DNA from: Thiocapsa sp. UBA6158
GTDB lineage: Bacteria > Pseudomonadota > Gammaproteobacteria > Chromatiales > Chromatiaceae
Direction of reading: 5' to 3'
Assembly (NCBI RefSeq): GCF_002423035.1
Contig: NZ_DIUM01000111.1
Location: forward strand, 1 to 13,144
DNA: 13,144 bases
The notes below the pieces were generated by a model, which saw nothing but the letters and a program-made list of their open reading frames with translations, made no database searches and was not told where the DNA came from. Below are positions 1 through 10,516 of the stretch, one piece after another (within the stretch, counting starts at the first letter, position 1; the number at the start of each line of letters is the position of its first letter). The position numbers were made by a program, and so were the translations under genes.

Positions 1-506
1 AGGAGCCAGGGGCCGGGTGTCTACTTCCAACGGAGCAGCCCCACCGCCATGTTTCCCCGACTCGTGATCCCAAACCGCCACCCCTTTGCTCCCCGCGCAT
101 TACCGCAGATCCGTGCTCCTATGGGTGGCTCCGACTTCCGACAGCCTCCGCCCGCTTCCTCGCTTTCGACGCTTGTTCGCGGGTGCGCCGATCCTTCGGC
201 GCCGACTGTCGGATCTCCCTGGTTACCGCGCTATCTCGATGTGAGGCTCGACACGGCCTGAGACTCCGGGGGGTCGCTGCGCACTCGCCATGGTGCAGAC
301 AGCGCTGTTGCCTGCTGGCCCATTTAAACCATCGGCCGCTCCCAACGTCGGTCTTTTCGGAGCTCTACGCCTTCAAGGTCAGCATCACCTGTTACCCTTG
401 CACCTCGCCTCCTCTCCTGACTACGCATCAATCGGTCCGTTACCGGTCCAACTGCAAGTCTCGATTCCAGGTCCGTGGCTAGCGGTTACCCGGACAGGCT
501 TCGCAC
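1..506 (-). mobile_element. Possible 5' part of a group II intron RNA (minus strand), running off the left edge
   Basis: No convincing protein gene lies here. Three short plus-strand reading frames overlap in different frames, have odd Cys/Pro/Arg-rich compositions, and look spurious. Read on the minus strand, the stretch begins GTGCG at 506, the usual 5' motif of group II introns. It then shows two short hairpins capped by a GTAA (GNRA-type) loop: CGG-GTAA-CCG at 492-483 and CCG-GTAA-CGG at 446-437. Further GGTAAC/GGGTAAC strings follow. Such GNRA loops are common in intron domain I. The catalytic domain V and the reverse-transcriptase ORF, if present, would lie to the left of the window. 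What is seen is the 5' motif and the hairpins; the intron identity is inference. It could instead be another structured RNA or the decayed end of another mobile element. Confidence 0.33.
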
Positions 507-782
507 CTGCAAGATAACGCGGCCTTGCCAGGCCGCAACAAATGGTGACCCCTGCCTTTTAGATCGGGCTAACCCCCTGGGCGACCGAGACGCCATGGTC
601 ACGCCGCATGATGCCTTGGACCACGACCTGGCCGGTTCCAACGAGGCGCCTCGACGCCGATCGCCGATTGATCGTGACACCGGCGACCTCTTCGGCGCGT
701 GAGAGCGGAATTGCGTAAACTGTTCCCGGAATTCGGAGAGTCCCCTCACCATCGTTGAAACAAGGTTCCTTCGTCCACCACC
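507..782 (+). promoter_or_regulatory. Leader region of the phytochrome operon
   Basis: This 276-base stretch between the left element and the photoreceptor gene carries no gene I can support. It contains a hairpin at 519-536, a perfect 12-bp palindrome (CGAGGCGCCTCG) at 642-653, and two GGAATT copies at 707-712 and 728-733, spaced 21 bp start to start (two helical turns). No convincing sigma-70 promoter stands out. The start codon at 783 has no good Shine-Dalgarno sequence in front: the nearest purine run, AAGG at 762-765, is too far away. The operon promoter presumably lies here by position, but I cannot pinpoint it. Confidence 0.35.
519..536. repeat. Perfect 7-bp stem hairpin next to the putative intron boundary
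   Basis: The arms GCGGCCT and AGGCCGC enclose a 4-base loop (TGCC). No T-tract follows on either strand, so a classical Rho-independent terminator is not supported. On the minus strand the hairpin ends 12 bases upstream of the GTGCG at 506. Some group II introns (class C) insert just downstream of terminator-like stem-loops, so the position is suggestive if the intron call is right. Confidence 0.45.
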
Positions 783-2264
783 ATGAACACTGTCACCATC
801 GCCGACTGCGAGCATGAGCGGCTGGCCAATTCGGGCCAGATCCAGGCCAATGGCGTGTTGTTGTTTCTCGCCAAGCAGGACATGACCTTCCGTTACGTCA
901 GCGCCAACAGCGCTGAGCTGCTCGGCGAGGCCCCCGATGAGCTGCTCGGCGCCGATGGGCGCGACTGGCTGGAGATGAACCTGCCCGATCTGGGCGAGCT
1001 GCCGAAGGGCGCCGGGAAACGGGTCCATCTGCCGCGCGCGCTCGATTTGGGTCTCGGTGAGCTCGACGTGCTGATCTCGCCGACCAGCGATGGCTGGCTG
1101 CTGGAGCTCGAGACCTCGCTCGATCCCGAGAACGACCCCGAGTGCTTTCAGCTCGCCGCCTGGCAAGCGCCGCTGGACAGCGCCGGGTTGGAGCGGGTGC
1201 AACAGAGCCTGGTGGAGGCCATCAGCGGCGTGACCGGCTACGATCGGGTGATGCTGTATCAATTCACCCCGGACTGGTCGGGTGTGGTGCTGGCCGAGCG
1301 CGTTCGCCACTCGCCCGGCACCTATCTGAGCCTGCGCTTTCCGGCGACTGATATCCCGGCGATCGCCCGCAAGCTCTACGCCCAGACGCCCTACCGGCAT
1401 ATCCCGGACGTTACCGCCGCGCCCGTGCCGATCCAGGCTCTGCAGGGTGAGAGCACCGCGCTGGACCTCACTTGGTCGGACCTGCGCTCGGTCTCGCCGA
1501 TGCATGTCGAGTACCTATCGAATATGAACGTGGCCTCCTCGTTCTCCACCTCGGTCATGGTGGAGGGCAAGCTCTGGGGTCTGGTGGCCTGTCACAACCC
1601 AGAGCCTCGCTGGATCCCGCTCGAGGCCCGCCAGCGCTGCAAGGCACTGGTCGATGCCTATGTCGAAGCCCTGCTCAGCCATCGGCGCTCCATCGAGCGC
1701 AGCCTGCTGGAGACACTGAGCGCGCGGCTGGAGCCCGTGCGCGCGCAGCTCGCGCGGGGCGGGTCCATCGCCGACAGCCTCGCCAGCCAGTTCCAGATCC
1801 TGTCCAAGCTGTTCGGCGTGACGAGCGGCGCCGTGGCGATCGGCGACCAGATCACGCCGCTCGGTGCCGATGCGCCCCCCGCCGAGATGCTCACGGGCGT
1901 GCACCATTGGTGCAGCCGAGCGATGAGCGACACACTCTACTCCACGGATCACATCGCCGGAGCCTGGGACGCGGCGCCAGAGCATGCCCCCTTCCGGGGG
2001 CTACTCTGTCTTTCGGTGCGGGCCAAGCAACTGGCTAGCGGCCATCTGTACCTCTATCTGTTCCGGCCCGAGGAGGTCAGCGAGGTGGCCTGGGCGGGCA
2101 ACCCCGAAAAGCCGATGGAGGCGAGTGGCGAGGGCGTGCAGATCTCGCCGCGCAAGTCCTTCGAGCGCTGGGTGCAGGTGCGTCGCGGCTTCTCCCGCGG
2201 CTGGTCGGACGAGCAGGTGTTCGTCGCCCGGCAGTTGCGCGACCAGCTGAGCGCCTGGCTCTAG
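783..2264 (+). CDS. Bacteriophytochrome photosensory module (PAS-GAF-PHY) without output domain
   Basis: Predicted red/far-red light receptor that binds a biliverdin-type bilin. Domains: N-terminal PAS (about 15-125), GAF (about 135-305), PHY (about 315-490). The N-terminal motif DCEHE...GQIQANG carries Cys9, where bacteriophytochromes attach biliverdin; the usual IQPHG is changed to IQANG. In GAF, RFPATDIP supplies Asp190 (the PASDIP-type motif) and SPMHVEYL supplies His241, both contacting the chromophore in known phytochromes. The PHY tongue motif SPRKSFERW is present (P456-F460). The protein stops directly after PHY at 493 residues, so the C-terminal kinase of ordinary bacteriophytochromes is absent. 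A PAS-containing hybrid kinase starts 21 bases downstream and is the obvious partner. ATG 783 is the first possible start after an in-frame stop at 756-758, and it keeps Cys9 near the N-terminus; no clear RBS is seen. No heme oxygenase lies in the window to make biliverdin. Confidence 0.93.
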   Translation: MNTVTIADCEHERLANSGQIQANGVLLFLAKQDMTFRYVSANSAELLGEAPDELLGADGRDWLEMNLPDLGELPKGAGKRVHLPRALDLGLGELDVLISPTSDGWLLELETSLDPENDPECFQLAAWQAPLDSAGLERVQQSLVEAISGVTGYDRVMLYQFTPDWSGVVLAERVRHSPGTYLSLRFPATDIPAIARKLYAQTPYRHIPDVTAAPVPIQALQGESTALDLTWSDLRSVSPMHVEYLSNMNVASSFSTSVMVEGKLWGLVACHNPEPRWIPLEARQRCKALVDAYVEALLSHRRSIERSLLETLSARLEPVRAQLARGGSIADSLASQFQILSKLFGVTSGAVAIGDQITPLGADAPPAEMLTGVHHWCSRAMSDTLYSTDHIAGAWDAAPEHAPFRGLLCLSVRAKQLASGHLYLYLFRPEEVSEVAWAGNPEKPMEASGEGVQISPRKSFERWVQVRRGFSRGWSDEQVFVARQLRDQLSAWL

Positions 2265-2285
2265 CTCAAGCGGACGGATGGCATA

Positions 2286-5711
<3,426 letters not shown>

Positions 5712-5713
5712 AG

Positions 5714-6736
5714 ATGCCCAACGCGCGAATCCTGCTCGTCGACGACGAGCCGGCCAACCTGAACCTGCTGCGACAGATCCTCAAGGGCGAGCATGCATTG
5801 AGCTTCGCCAAGTCGGGCGCCGACGCCCTGGCCACCGTCGAGAAGCAGCGGCCAGACCTGATCCTCCTGGACGTGATGATGCCCAGCATGGATGGATACG
5901 AGGTCTGCCGGCAACTGAAGGCCGACCCACGTTACCGCGACATCCCGGTGATCTTCTGCACCGCCAAGGCCGAGGAATCCGACGAAAGCGCGGGCTTCGA
6001 GCTGGGCGCCGTGGACTACATCGCCAAGCCGGTGCGGGCGGCGGTGGTGAAGGCGCGGGTGAAGACCCACCTGGCGCTGTCACAGCAGAAGGAGGAGTTG
6101 GCCAGGGCCGCGGAAAGGCTGCACGACGACCTGATCCAGTCACGTCTGCAGACGTTGCAGATGCTCGGGCGTGCCGCCGAGTTCAAGGACAACGAGACCG
6201 GCCTGCATGTCATCCGCATGTCGCATTACTCGCAGTCCCTGGCCCAGGCGACCGGCTGGCCCGACGAGGCCGCCGAGCTGCTGCTCAGTGCCGCACCCAT
6301 GCACGACGTGGGCAAGATCGGCATCCCGGACGCCATCCTACGCAAGCCTGGCCGGCTCGATGACGACGAGATGGTGGTGATGCGCACCCATGCCGAGATC
6401 GGCGCCCGCATCATCGGCTCGCAAAAGCCGAGCAGCCCCCTGTTCGATCTGGCCGCCAGCATTGCCCTCAGCCACCACGAGAAATGGGACGGCACCGGGT
6501 ATCCCAAGGGTCTGAGCGGCACGGAAATCCCGATCGATGGACGCATCGTCGCCATCGCCGACGTGTTCGATGCCCTGACGACCCGACGCCCGTACAAAGA
6601 GCCTTGGGCGGTCGACGAGGCCCTTGATCTGCTGCGCGCGGAAAGCGGCGCCCACTTCGATCCCGAGCTGGTGACCGCGTTCCTCGACATCATGCCGGAG
6701 ATCCTCGCGATCAGGGAGCAATGGTTGGAAGATTGA
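5714..6736 (+). CDS. Response regulator with HD-GYP cyclic di-GMP phosphodiesterase output
   Basis: A soluble two-domain regulator of 340 residues. The receiver (about 1-120) starts ARILLVDDEP, has acceptor Asp53 in LLDVMMP, and has the conserved Lys in IAKPV. After a helical linker, the HD-GYP domain (about 145-335) shows the full signature: HDVGKIGIPD with His197/Asp198, His254-His255 in HHEKWDGTGYP, and Gly262-Tyr-Pro264. Family members of the RpfG type hydrolyse cyclic di-GMP, and the intact metal and GYP residues predict activity. It is the last gene of the operon and follows the kinase's Hpt domain, so phosphorylation by that relay is the natural reading. An alternative ATG at 5708 would overlap the kinase stop by 4 bases and add two residues, but is badly spaced from the RBS. 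Confidence 0.94.
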   Translation: MPNARILLVDDEPANLNLLRQILKGEHALSFAKSGADALATVEKQRPDLILLDVMMPSMDGYEVCRQLKADPRYRDIPVIFCTAKAEESDESAGFELGAVDYIAKPVRAAVVKARVKTHLALSQQKEELARAAERLHDDLIQSRLQTLQMLGRAAEFKDNETGLHVIRMSHYSQSLAQATGWPDEAAELLLSAAPMHDVGKIGIPDAILRKPGRLDDDEMVVMRTHAEIGARIIGSQKPSSPLFDLAASIALSHHEKWDGTGYPKGLSGTEIPIDGRIVAIADVFDALTTRRPYKEPWAVDEALDLLRAESGAHFDPELVTAFLDIMPEILAIREQWLED

Positions 6737-7097
6737 TGACACCTGTATCAGCAAGTGGCGGCCACATCCGCGGTTGCCTGAAGACGGACATGGCTGAACG
6801 TCATCGCGCTCGATGCAGACGAGGCGATGGGTATCGGCGAGCTGCGTGACACCGATTGGATATCGGACCCATCCGATGGTCATGGGGTCGGGTGGCCATT
6901 GCGTCGGCGATGACGTGAGGATCGGTTTGCCGCTGAACCTGATGGCCGGTTTGGTGGCCTGTGCCTTGGCTCCATTGATCGGTCAGTGCGAGTGAATGGT
7001 GGAGCGCCCTCTATTTCCCCGGATGTGACGAGCGCAGCCTGAATTGGCTTGACACTCCGGACTCTCCGTGAATCTCCATCGACAGTATTGAGCAGAC
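6737..7097. other. Intergenic stretch between the signalling operon and mtnC
   Basis: About 360 bases with no recognisable gene. A 60-codon plus-strand frame at 6813-6995 has no family resemblance and no RBS, and I do not call it. No strong hairpin-plus-T-tract terminator follows the HD-GYP gene. A TTGACA at 7049-7054 resembles a -35 box and could belong to the mtnC promoter, but no good -10 box lies at 16-18 bp. Confidence 0.5.
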
Positions 7098-7775
7098 ATG
7101 ATGACGGTTGATGCCGTGGTGCTGGACATCGAGGGTACGACCACCTCGGTCGCCTTCGCGACCGAGGTGCTGTACCCCCACGCCCGCGAACGCCTGCCGA
7201 ACTACGTCCGTCGGCACCGCAACGAGCCCGAGGTTGCGGCGATCATGGACGAGGCGCGGGATGCGGGCGGCGTGTGGAACGACGAGGCGGTGGTGGTGCG
7301 CATGTGCCACTGGATGGAGCGTGACCAGAAGGTGACGCCGCTGAAGGACTTGCAGGAGCTGATCTGGGAGGAGGGATACCGCAACGGCGAGCTGATGACG
7401 CCCCTGTATGCGGACGTGGCCCCGGCGATGCGGAACTGGCACGCGCGGGGGTTACGGCTCTACATCTATTCGTCGGGCTCGGTCCACGCGCAGCGGCTGA
7501 TCTACGGCCACACCGTCGCCGGCGACCTGACGCCGCTGTTGTCCGGTTATTTCGACACCCGCATCGGACACAAGCGCGCGGCCGACTCCTACCGGCGTAT
7601 CGCCGAGGCCATCGGCGTCCCGCCCCAGCGCATCCTGTTCCTGTCGGATGTGCGCGAGGAGCTCGACGCGGCCCGGGAGGCGGAGTGGCAGACGGTCTGG
7701 ATGATGCGCGCGGGTCTCGCGGGACCGGCAGCCGCTCACCGGCGGGCCACGCGCTTCGACCGGATTCCGCTGTAA
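7098..7775 (+). CDS. mtnC: Enolase-phosphatase E1 (acireductone synthase), methionine salvage
   Basis: HAD-superfamily phosphatase. It converts 2,3-diketo-5-methylthiopentyl-1-phosphate, by enolisation and dephosphorylation, to the acireductone in the methionine (methylthioadenosine) salvage pathway; it is cytoplasmic and Mg-dependent. The N-terminus VVLDIEGTTTSVAF contains the family's DxEGTT nucleophile motif (HAD motif I). Motif II is YIYSSGS, followed by GHKRAADSY with the motif III lysine. Motif IV is FLSDVREELDAA. The length of 225 residues matches the family. Two ATGs lie back to back (7098 and 7101), either of which could serve; the RBS is weak. It is not followed by other methionine-salvage genes and converges on the DUF427 gene with 4 bases between stops. 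The reaction is known for the family; activity here is inferred. Confidence 0.93.
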   Translation: MMTVDAVVLDIEGTTTSVAFATEVLYPHARERLPNYVRRHRNEPEVAAIMDEARDAGGVWNDEAVVVRMCHWMERDQKVTPLKDLQELIWEEGYRNGELMTPLYADVAPAMRNWHARGLRLYIYSSGSVHAQRLIYGHTVAGDLTPLLSGYFDTRIGHKRAADSYRRIAEAIGVPPQRILFLSDVREELDAAREAEWQTVWMMRAGLAGPAAAHRRATRFDRIPL

Positions 7776-7779
7776 TCGC

Positions 7780-8091
7780 TCAATGCACCACCTCGACCCC
7801 GCGCCAGAAGGCAATATGGTCCGCGATGCGCGCGGCGGATGGTTTCGGGTCGGGATAGCGCCAGGCGGCGTTGACGTTGCAGTCGTCACCGACCACGCTA
7901 TGAAAAGAGTGCGCCTGACCCGTCTTGGGGCAGACGCTGCGCCGGTCGCTCGGCCGCAGCAGATCCTGCCGAACCGATGCAATCGGAAAATAGACATGGC
8001 CATCCATCTCCTCGACCTGCGCGCTCTCGGCGATCACGCTATCCTTCCGAATCGATTTCGATTGAAGCGTGACTCCAGCCCAGCCGTGCAT
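7780..8091 (-). CDS. DUF427 family protein
   Basis: A 103-residue protein of the small DUF427 family, whose biochemical role is not established. Family hallmarks seen are VIAES near residue 20, DGHVYFPIASV, the DLLRPSDRRSVCP block, GQAHSFHSVVGD, an AAWRYPDPKPSAARIADHIAFW block, and a C-terminal GVEV. Length is typical. It is transcribed from the minus strand, convergent with mtnC and divergent from the UPF0282 gene, whose chosen start is 37 bases away. ATG 8091 is the only good start; no strong RBS is visible. No internal damage is seen. Confidence 0.86.
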   Translation of the reverse strand: MHGWAGVTLQSKSIRKDSVIAESAQVEEMDGHVYFPIASVRQDLLRPSDRRSVCPKTGQAHSFHSVVGDDCNVNAAWRYPDPKPSAARIADHIAFWRGVEVVH

Positions 8092-8128
8092 TCACGCGCG
8101 GGTCAGGATTCTTCATCTGGCGTATCAC

Positions 8129-9091
8129 ATGGCCACCATCGAGATCATCGGCGCTGAATCACTGGGTGTCCGAAGCCTATGCTGTTTGGTGACGACCGCC
8201 ACTCGGTGCATCCTGATCGACCCCGGGATCGCGCTGGGTGACTGGCGCGATGGGTTGCTTCCGCATCCTCTGCAGATCGGCGTTGGGCGGACCATCCGGG
8301 GGAGAATCCGGCGTGCGTTCAATGAAGCCACCGATGTGGTGATCAGCCATTTCCATGGTGATCACATCCCACTCATGGACGCCAATCCGTATCAGCTGTC
8401 GATGCGCGACCTGCCAAGTCGCTGTCGCAATCTGCGCTGTTGGAGCAAGAGTGCCGAGGACCTCACGCCGCGCATGCGCGAGCGTCGGGGCGATCTGGTG
8501 ACGCTGTTCGGCGATGGCCTGCGCGTGGCGGAAGGCCGCGCGGATGGGCCGTTGGCCTTCTCGCAGGCGGTTCCGCATGGCACGCCCAAGGGTGCGCTCG
8601 GCTCGGTCATGATGACACGCGTGAGCAGCGGTGCTCAGGTCTTCGTGCATGCTTCCGACATCCAGCTCCTGGACGACACCACGGTGGATCGCATCCTCGA
8701 CTGGCGACCGACGATCGTTTTGGCCGCCGGGCCACCCCTGTATCTCGGGCGGCTGAGTGCGGCCGAGCGGGCGTGCGCCCGGCGCAATGCGCTGCGTCTG
8801 GCCGAGCATGTGAGGGTCGTGATCCTCGACCATCACTTGATGCGCGGCTCCAGCGGTACGGACTGGTTGCGCGCGCTCAGCGAGGCGAGCGGCAGACGCC
8901 TCTACTGTGCCGCCGATGTCATGGGCCGGCCACGGCGACTGCTGGAGTCCGAGCGCAAGCAGCTCTACGAGGCCATGCCGGTTCCGGCTGGCTGGCATGC
9001 GCGTTATGCACGCGGCGAGACGCGCATCGAAGCCTATTTCGAGGCGCTCGGCACGCCAGGCCAGCGCACCGAGGCTGGGCTCGGGTGCTAG
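8129..9091 (+). CDS. UPF0282-type MBL-fold metallohydrolase
   Basis: A 320-residue protein with a metallo-beta-lactamase fold. The start MATIEIIGAESLGVRSL and the following LIDPGIALG...LPHPLQ segment match the UPF0282 family, best known from archaea; its substrate is unknown. The metal-binding motif SHFHGDH gives His74, His76, Asp78 and His79. Later family blocks are VPHGTPKG, FVHASDIQLL, AAGPPLYLGR and VVILDHHLMR. The reading frame opens earlier (ATG 8069), but 8129 fits the family N-terminus and avoids overlapping the divergent DUF427 gene; no clear RBS is seen at either. The TAG stop (9089-9091) is part of the CTAG where an IS1182-family element has inserted, and the coding sequence up to it appears complete. 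The family call is confident; the function is open. Confidence 0.87.
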   Translation: MATIEIIGAESLGVRSLCCLVTTATRCILIDPGIALGDWRDGLLPHPLQIGVGRTIRGRIRRAFNEATDVVISHFHGDHIPLMDANPYQLSMRDLPSRCRNLRCWSKSAEDLTPRMRERRGDLVTLFGDGLRVAEGRADGPLAFSQAVPHGTPKGALGSVMMTRVSSGAQVFVHASDIQLLDDTTVDRILDWRPTIVLAAGPPLYLGRLSAAERACARRNALRLAEHVRVVILDHHLMRGSSGTDWLRALSEASGRRLYCAADVMGRPRRLLESERKQLYEAMPVPAGWHARYARGETRIEAYFEALGTPGQRTEAGLGC

Positions 9092-9104
9092 TGGCGTGTC
9101 GGAC
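9087..9104 (+). repeat. Left terminal inverted repeat of the IS1182-family element
   Basis: GCTAGTGGCGTGTCGGAC is complementary to the right end at 10236-10253 with 3 mismatches; the inner TGTCGGAC is perfect. Its first bases include the CTAG presumed to be the target duplication. Confidence 0.8.
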
Positions 9105-9202
9105 TTGACCACTGGGGTGCTGGCATCGAGGCTCCGAAGAGCCGTTCGTTGCGTAAAAGAGACGATTTTAGGCGAAAAGCGAGGGTGTTCTCGCGATGTC
9201 CC

Positions 9203-10169
9203 TTACTGCGGGCGCAAGACGGCCATGCGTTTGAAGTTCAACGCCAAGCACACCAGGATCCACTCGTTCTGAACATTGTCCAAACCGCGGGTGAGAAACT
9301 GACGAAACCCCATCACGGATTTGAGGATGCCGAAGACCGGCTCGACGGTTTGCTTGCGCAAGGCGTAGGTCGCCCGCCCTTTGGGGGTCTTCAGCCGGTG
9401 GGCCATGCGTTCAAGCGGGGGCGCCTCGGCGGGCGGGGCTTCGGGGCTCTCGAAGTGCTCCGACCAATGCGGATGGTGTTCGTCGCGTTTGATCGCGATC
9501 GCCGGCTCGATGCCGGTGCTCTCGCAGGCCGTCACGATGGCCTCGCTGAAGTCGCCGGCATCGGCCAAGAGCTGTTCCGTCCGGTTGATCTCCTCGGGCA
9601 GACTCATGCCGTCGGGACTGTTGGCGGCGTCGGCCTCCTCGGCCAACGCCAACAGCTCTTGGACCTCGCCTTTGAGGTGCGCCTCGATCGCCTCGGCGTG
9701 CCCGTAGGACAGGGCGCTGTGGCAGCCGGCATTGGCGTGGATCTTGGTGCCGTCCAGGCTGACCGTGCCGAAGCGGCTGAGCTGGTTCTCGCGGGCGACT
9801 TGGAGCACCTGGACAAAGGCTCCCTCGAACGCCTTGGCGAAGCGTCGCCGAAAGATCGAGAGGGTATCGTGGTCGGGATGGCTGTTGGCGGCAATGAAGC
9901 GAAACGCTAGGGAATCATCGGTCGCCCGCTCGATCTTGCGGCTGGAGTAGCAGCCGGTGGCGTCGCCGTAGATCAGCAGCGAGCGCAAGGTGGCGGGGTG
10001 ATCGGGCAGGCTACCCTGCCCGGAGTAAGCCTGTTCCAGCGCACGCAGATCCAGTCCCTTCCACGACCTCGACCACGTAGCGCACCAGGTGACCTTCGGG
10101 CAGCCAATCCTGCACCGAGGGCGGCAACAGATCATCGATGTCGCGGTTGATCGAACGGAAGTGGCTTAT
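9203..10169 (-). pseudogene. IS1182-family transposase, broken
   Basis: The readable part matches IS1182-family DDE transposases: LIYGDATGCYSSRKIERATDD, FIAANSHPDHDTLS, SLDGTKIHANA with the first Asp, LLADAGDFSEA with the second Asp, KRDEHHP, and a C-terminal AHRLKTPKGRATYALRK followed by TVEPVFGI with the Glu. There are three lesions. First, where the N-terminus should start with Met before SHFRS, the codon is ATA (10169-10167). Second, an extra G in the run at 10056-10058 shifts frame between DLLPPSVQDW...VVEVVEG and LDLRALEQ. Third, around 9570-9590 LPEEINRTE jumps straight to QLLADAGDF, omitting the 100-odd residues that usually lie between the first two Asp residues. The main open frame (9203-10135) is about 310 codons, and its first 25 or so residues are read out of frame. 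The gene should be inactive. Confidence 0.85.
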
Positions 10170-10202
10170 CGGCTCAGGCCCCCAAGTCTGCTGCGCCTAG
10201 TC

Positions 10203-10227
10203 TACCGGGCGGCAATGCCGCCCGGTA
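10203..10227. repeat. Perfect 11-bp stem hairpin just inside the IS1182 right end
   Basis: TACCGGGCGGC and GCCGCCCGGTA enclose a 3-base AAT loop. It sits between the terminal repeat (10236-10253) and the start of the transposase, on its upstream side. Such subterminal hairpins in insertion sequences can stop read-through transcription from outside or sequester the transposase start. That role is inference; there is no T-tract. Confidence 0.75.
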
Positions 10228-10235
10228 CCGGGAAA

Positions 10236-10253
10236 GTCCGACAGGCTGCTAGC
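10236..10253 (-). repeat. Right terminal inverted repeat of the IS1182-family element
   Basis: GTCCGACAGGCTGCTAGC mirrors 9087-9104 with 15 of 18 matches. CTAG at 10249-10252 matches the CTAG at the other end. Confidence 0.8.
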
Positions 10254-10474
10254 GGACCCTAACCCATCGGAGCCAAGCCAAGCCGTGCCCTTTGAACACC
10301 AAGCACATCCCGCCGCACATCGGTAAGCCGCCACCGCCCGCCTGAGACGGTGCTTCCGCGCCGATGCGGGACTGGGACCTCCTCCGGCCTTCCCGAGCCC
10401 GGCCTCGAATTTGACCAGCAAATCGTGAAGGTCGTCGTGCAGCTGAGCAGTGCTCCCAGCGCCCGGGCAGGAGT

Positions 10475-10516
10475 TCTAAATTCAAACCGCAGAGGTCTAA
10501 ATTCGAACCGCAGGCG
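10475..10516 (+). repeat. Two tandem copies of a 21-bp repeat
   Basis: Copies at 10475-10495 and 10496-10516 share TCTAAATTC, an A/G difference at the tenth base, then AACCGCAG and a slightly different end. They are directly adjacent without spacer. The second copy runs into the left arm of the inverted repeat at 10505-10592. Confidence 0.8.

Larger units (their letters stand above)
9087..10253 (-). mobile_element. Decayed IS1182-family insertion sequence
   Basis: An element of about 1.17 kb bounded by 18-bp imperfect inverted ends (15 of 18 match). It encloses a single damaged transposase gene on the minus strand. Both ends carry CTAG (9088-9091 and 10249-10252), which I read as a 4-bp target duplication. 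The element proper would then be 9092-10248. It is shorter than a usual IS1182 element because the transposase has lost a central block. The left CTAG supplies the stop codon of the UPF0282 gene. Confidence 0.82.

Noticed and set aside
49..517. Overlapping plus-strand short reading frames at the left edge
   Set aside because: They overlap one another in different frames, have atypical Cys/Arg/Pro-rich compositions and no domain features; a structured RNA on the other strand explains the region better.
486..1505. Long minus-strand frame of 339 codons opposite the photoreceptor gene
   Set aside because: It is antisense to a gene with clear phytochrome motifs. Such long frames are expected opposite GC-rich coding DNA, and its translation shows no family features.
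6813..6995. 60-codon plus-strand frame in the gap before mtnC, with a hydrophobic C-terminal part
   Set aside because: No RBS and no family resemblance; the frame is barely longer than chance in this composition.
7780..9091. CRISPR array, tRNA or toxin-antitoxin pair anywhere in the window
   Set aside because: I saw no regularly spaced repeats, no cloverleaf with a recognisable TTC loop and CCA end, and no small gene pair of toxin-antitoxin type.
9149..9910. 253-codon plus-strand frame over the IS1182 element
   Set aside because: It is antisense to a clear IS1182 transposase remnant; the translation is shadow sequence.
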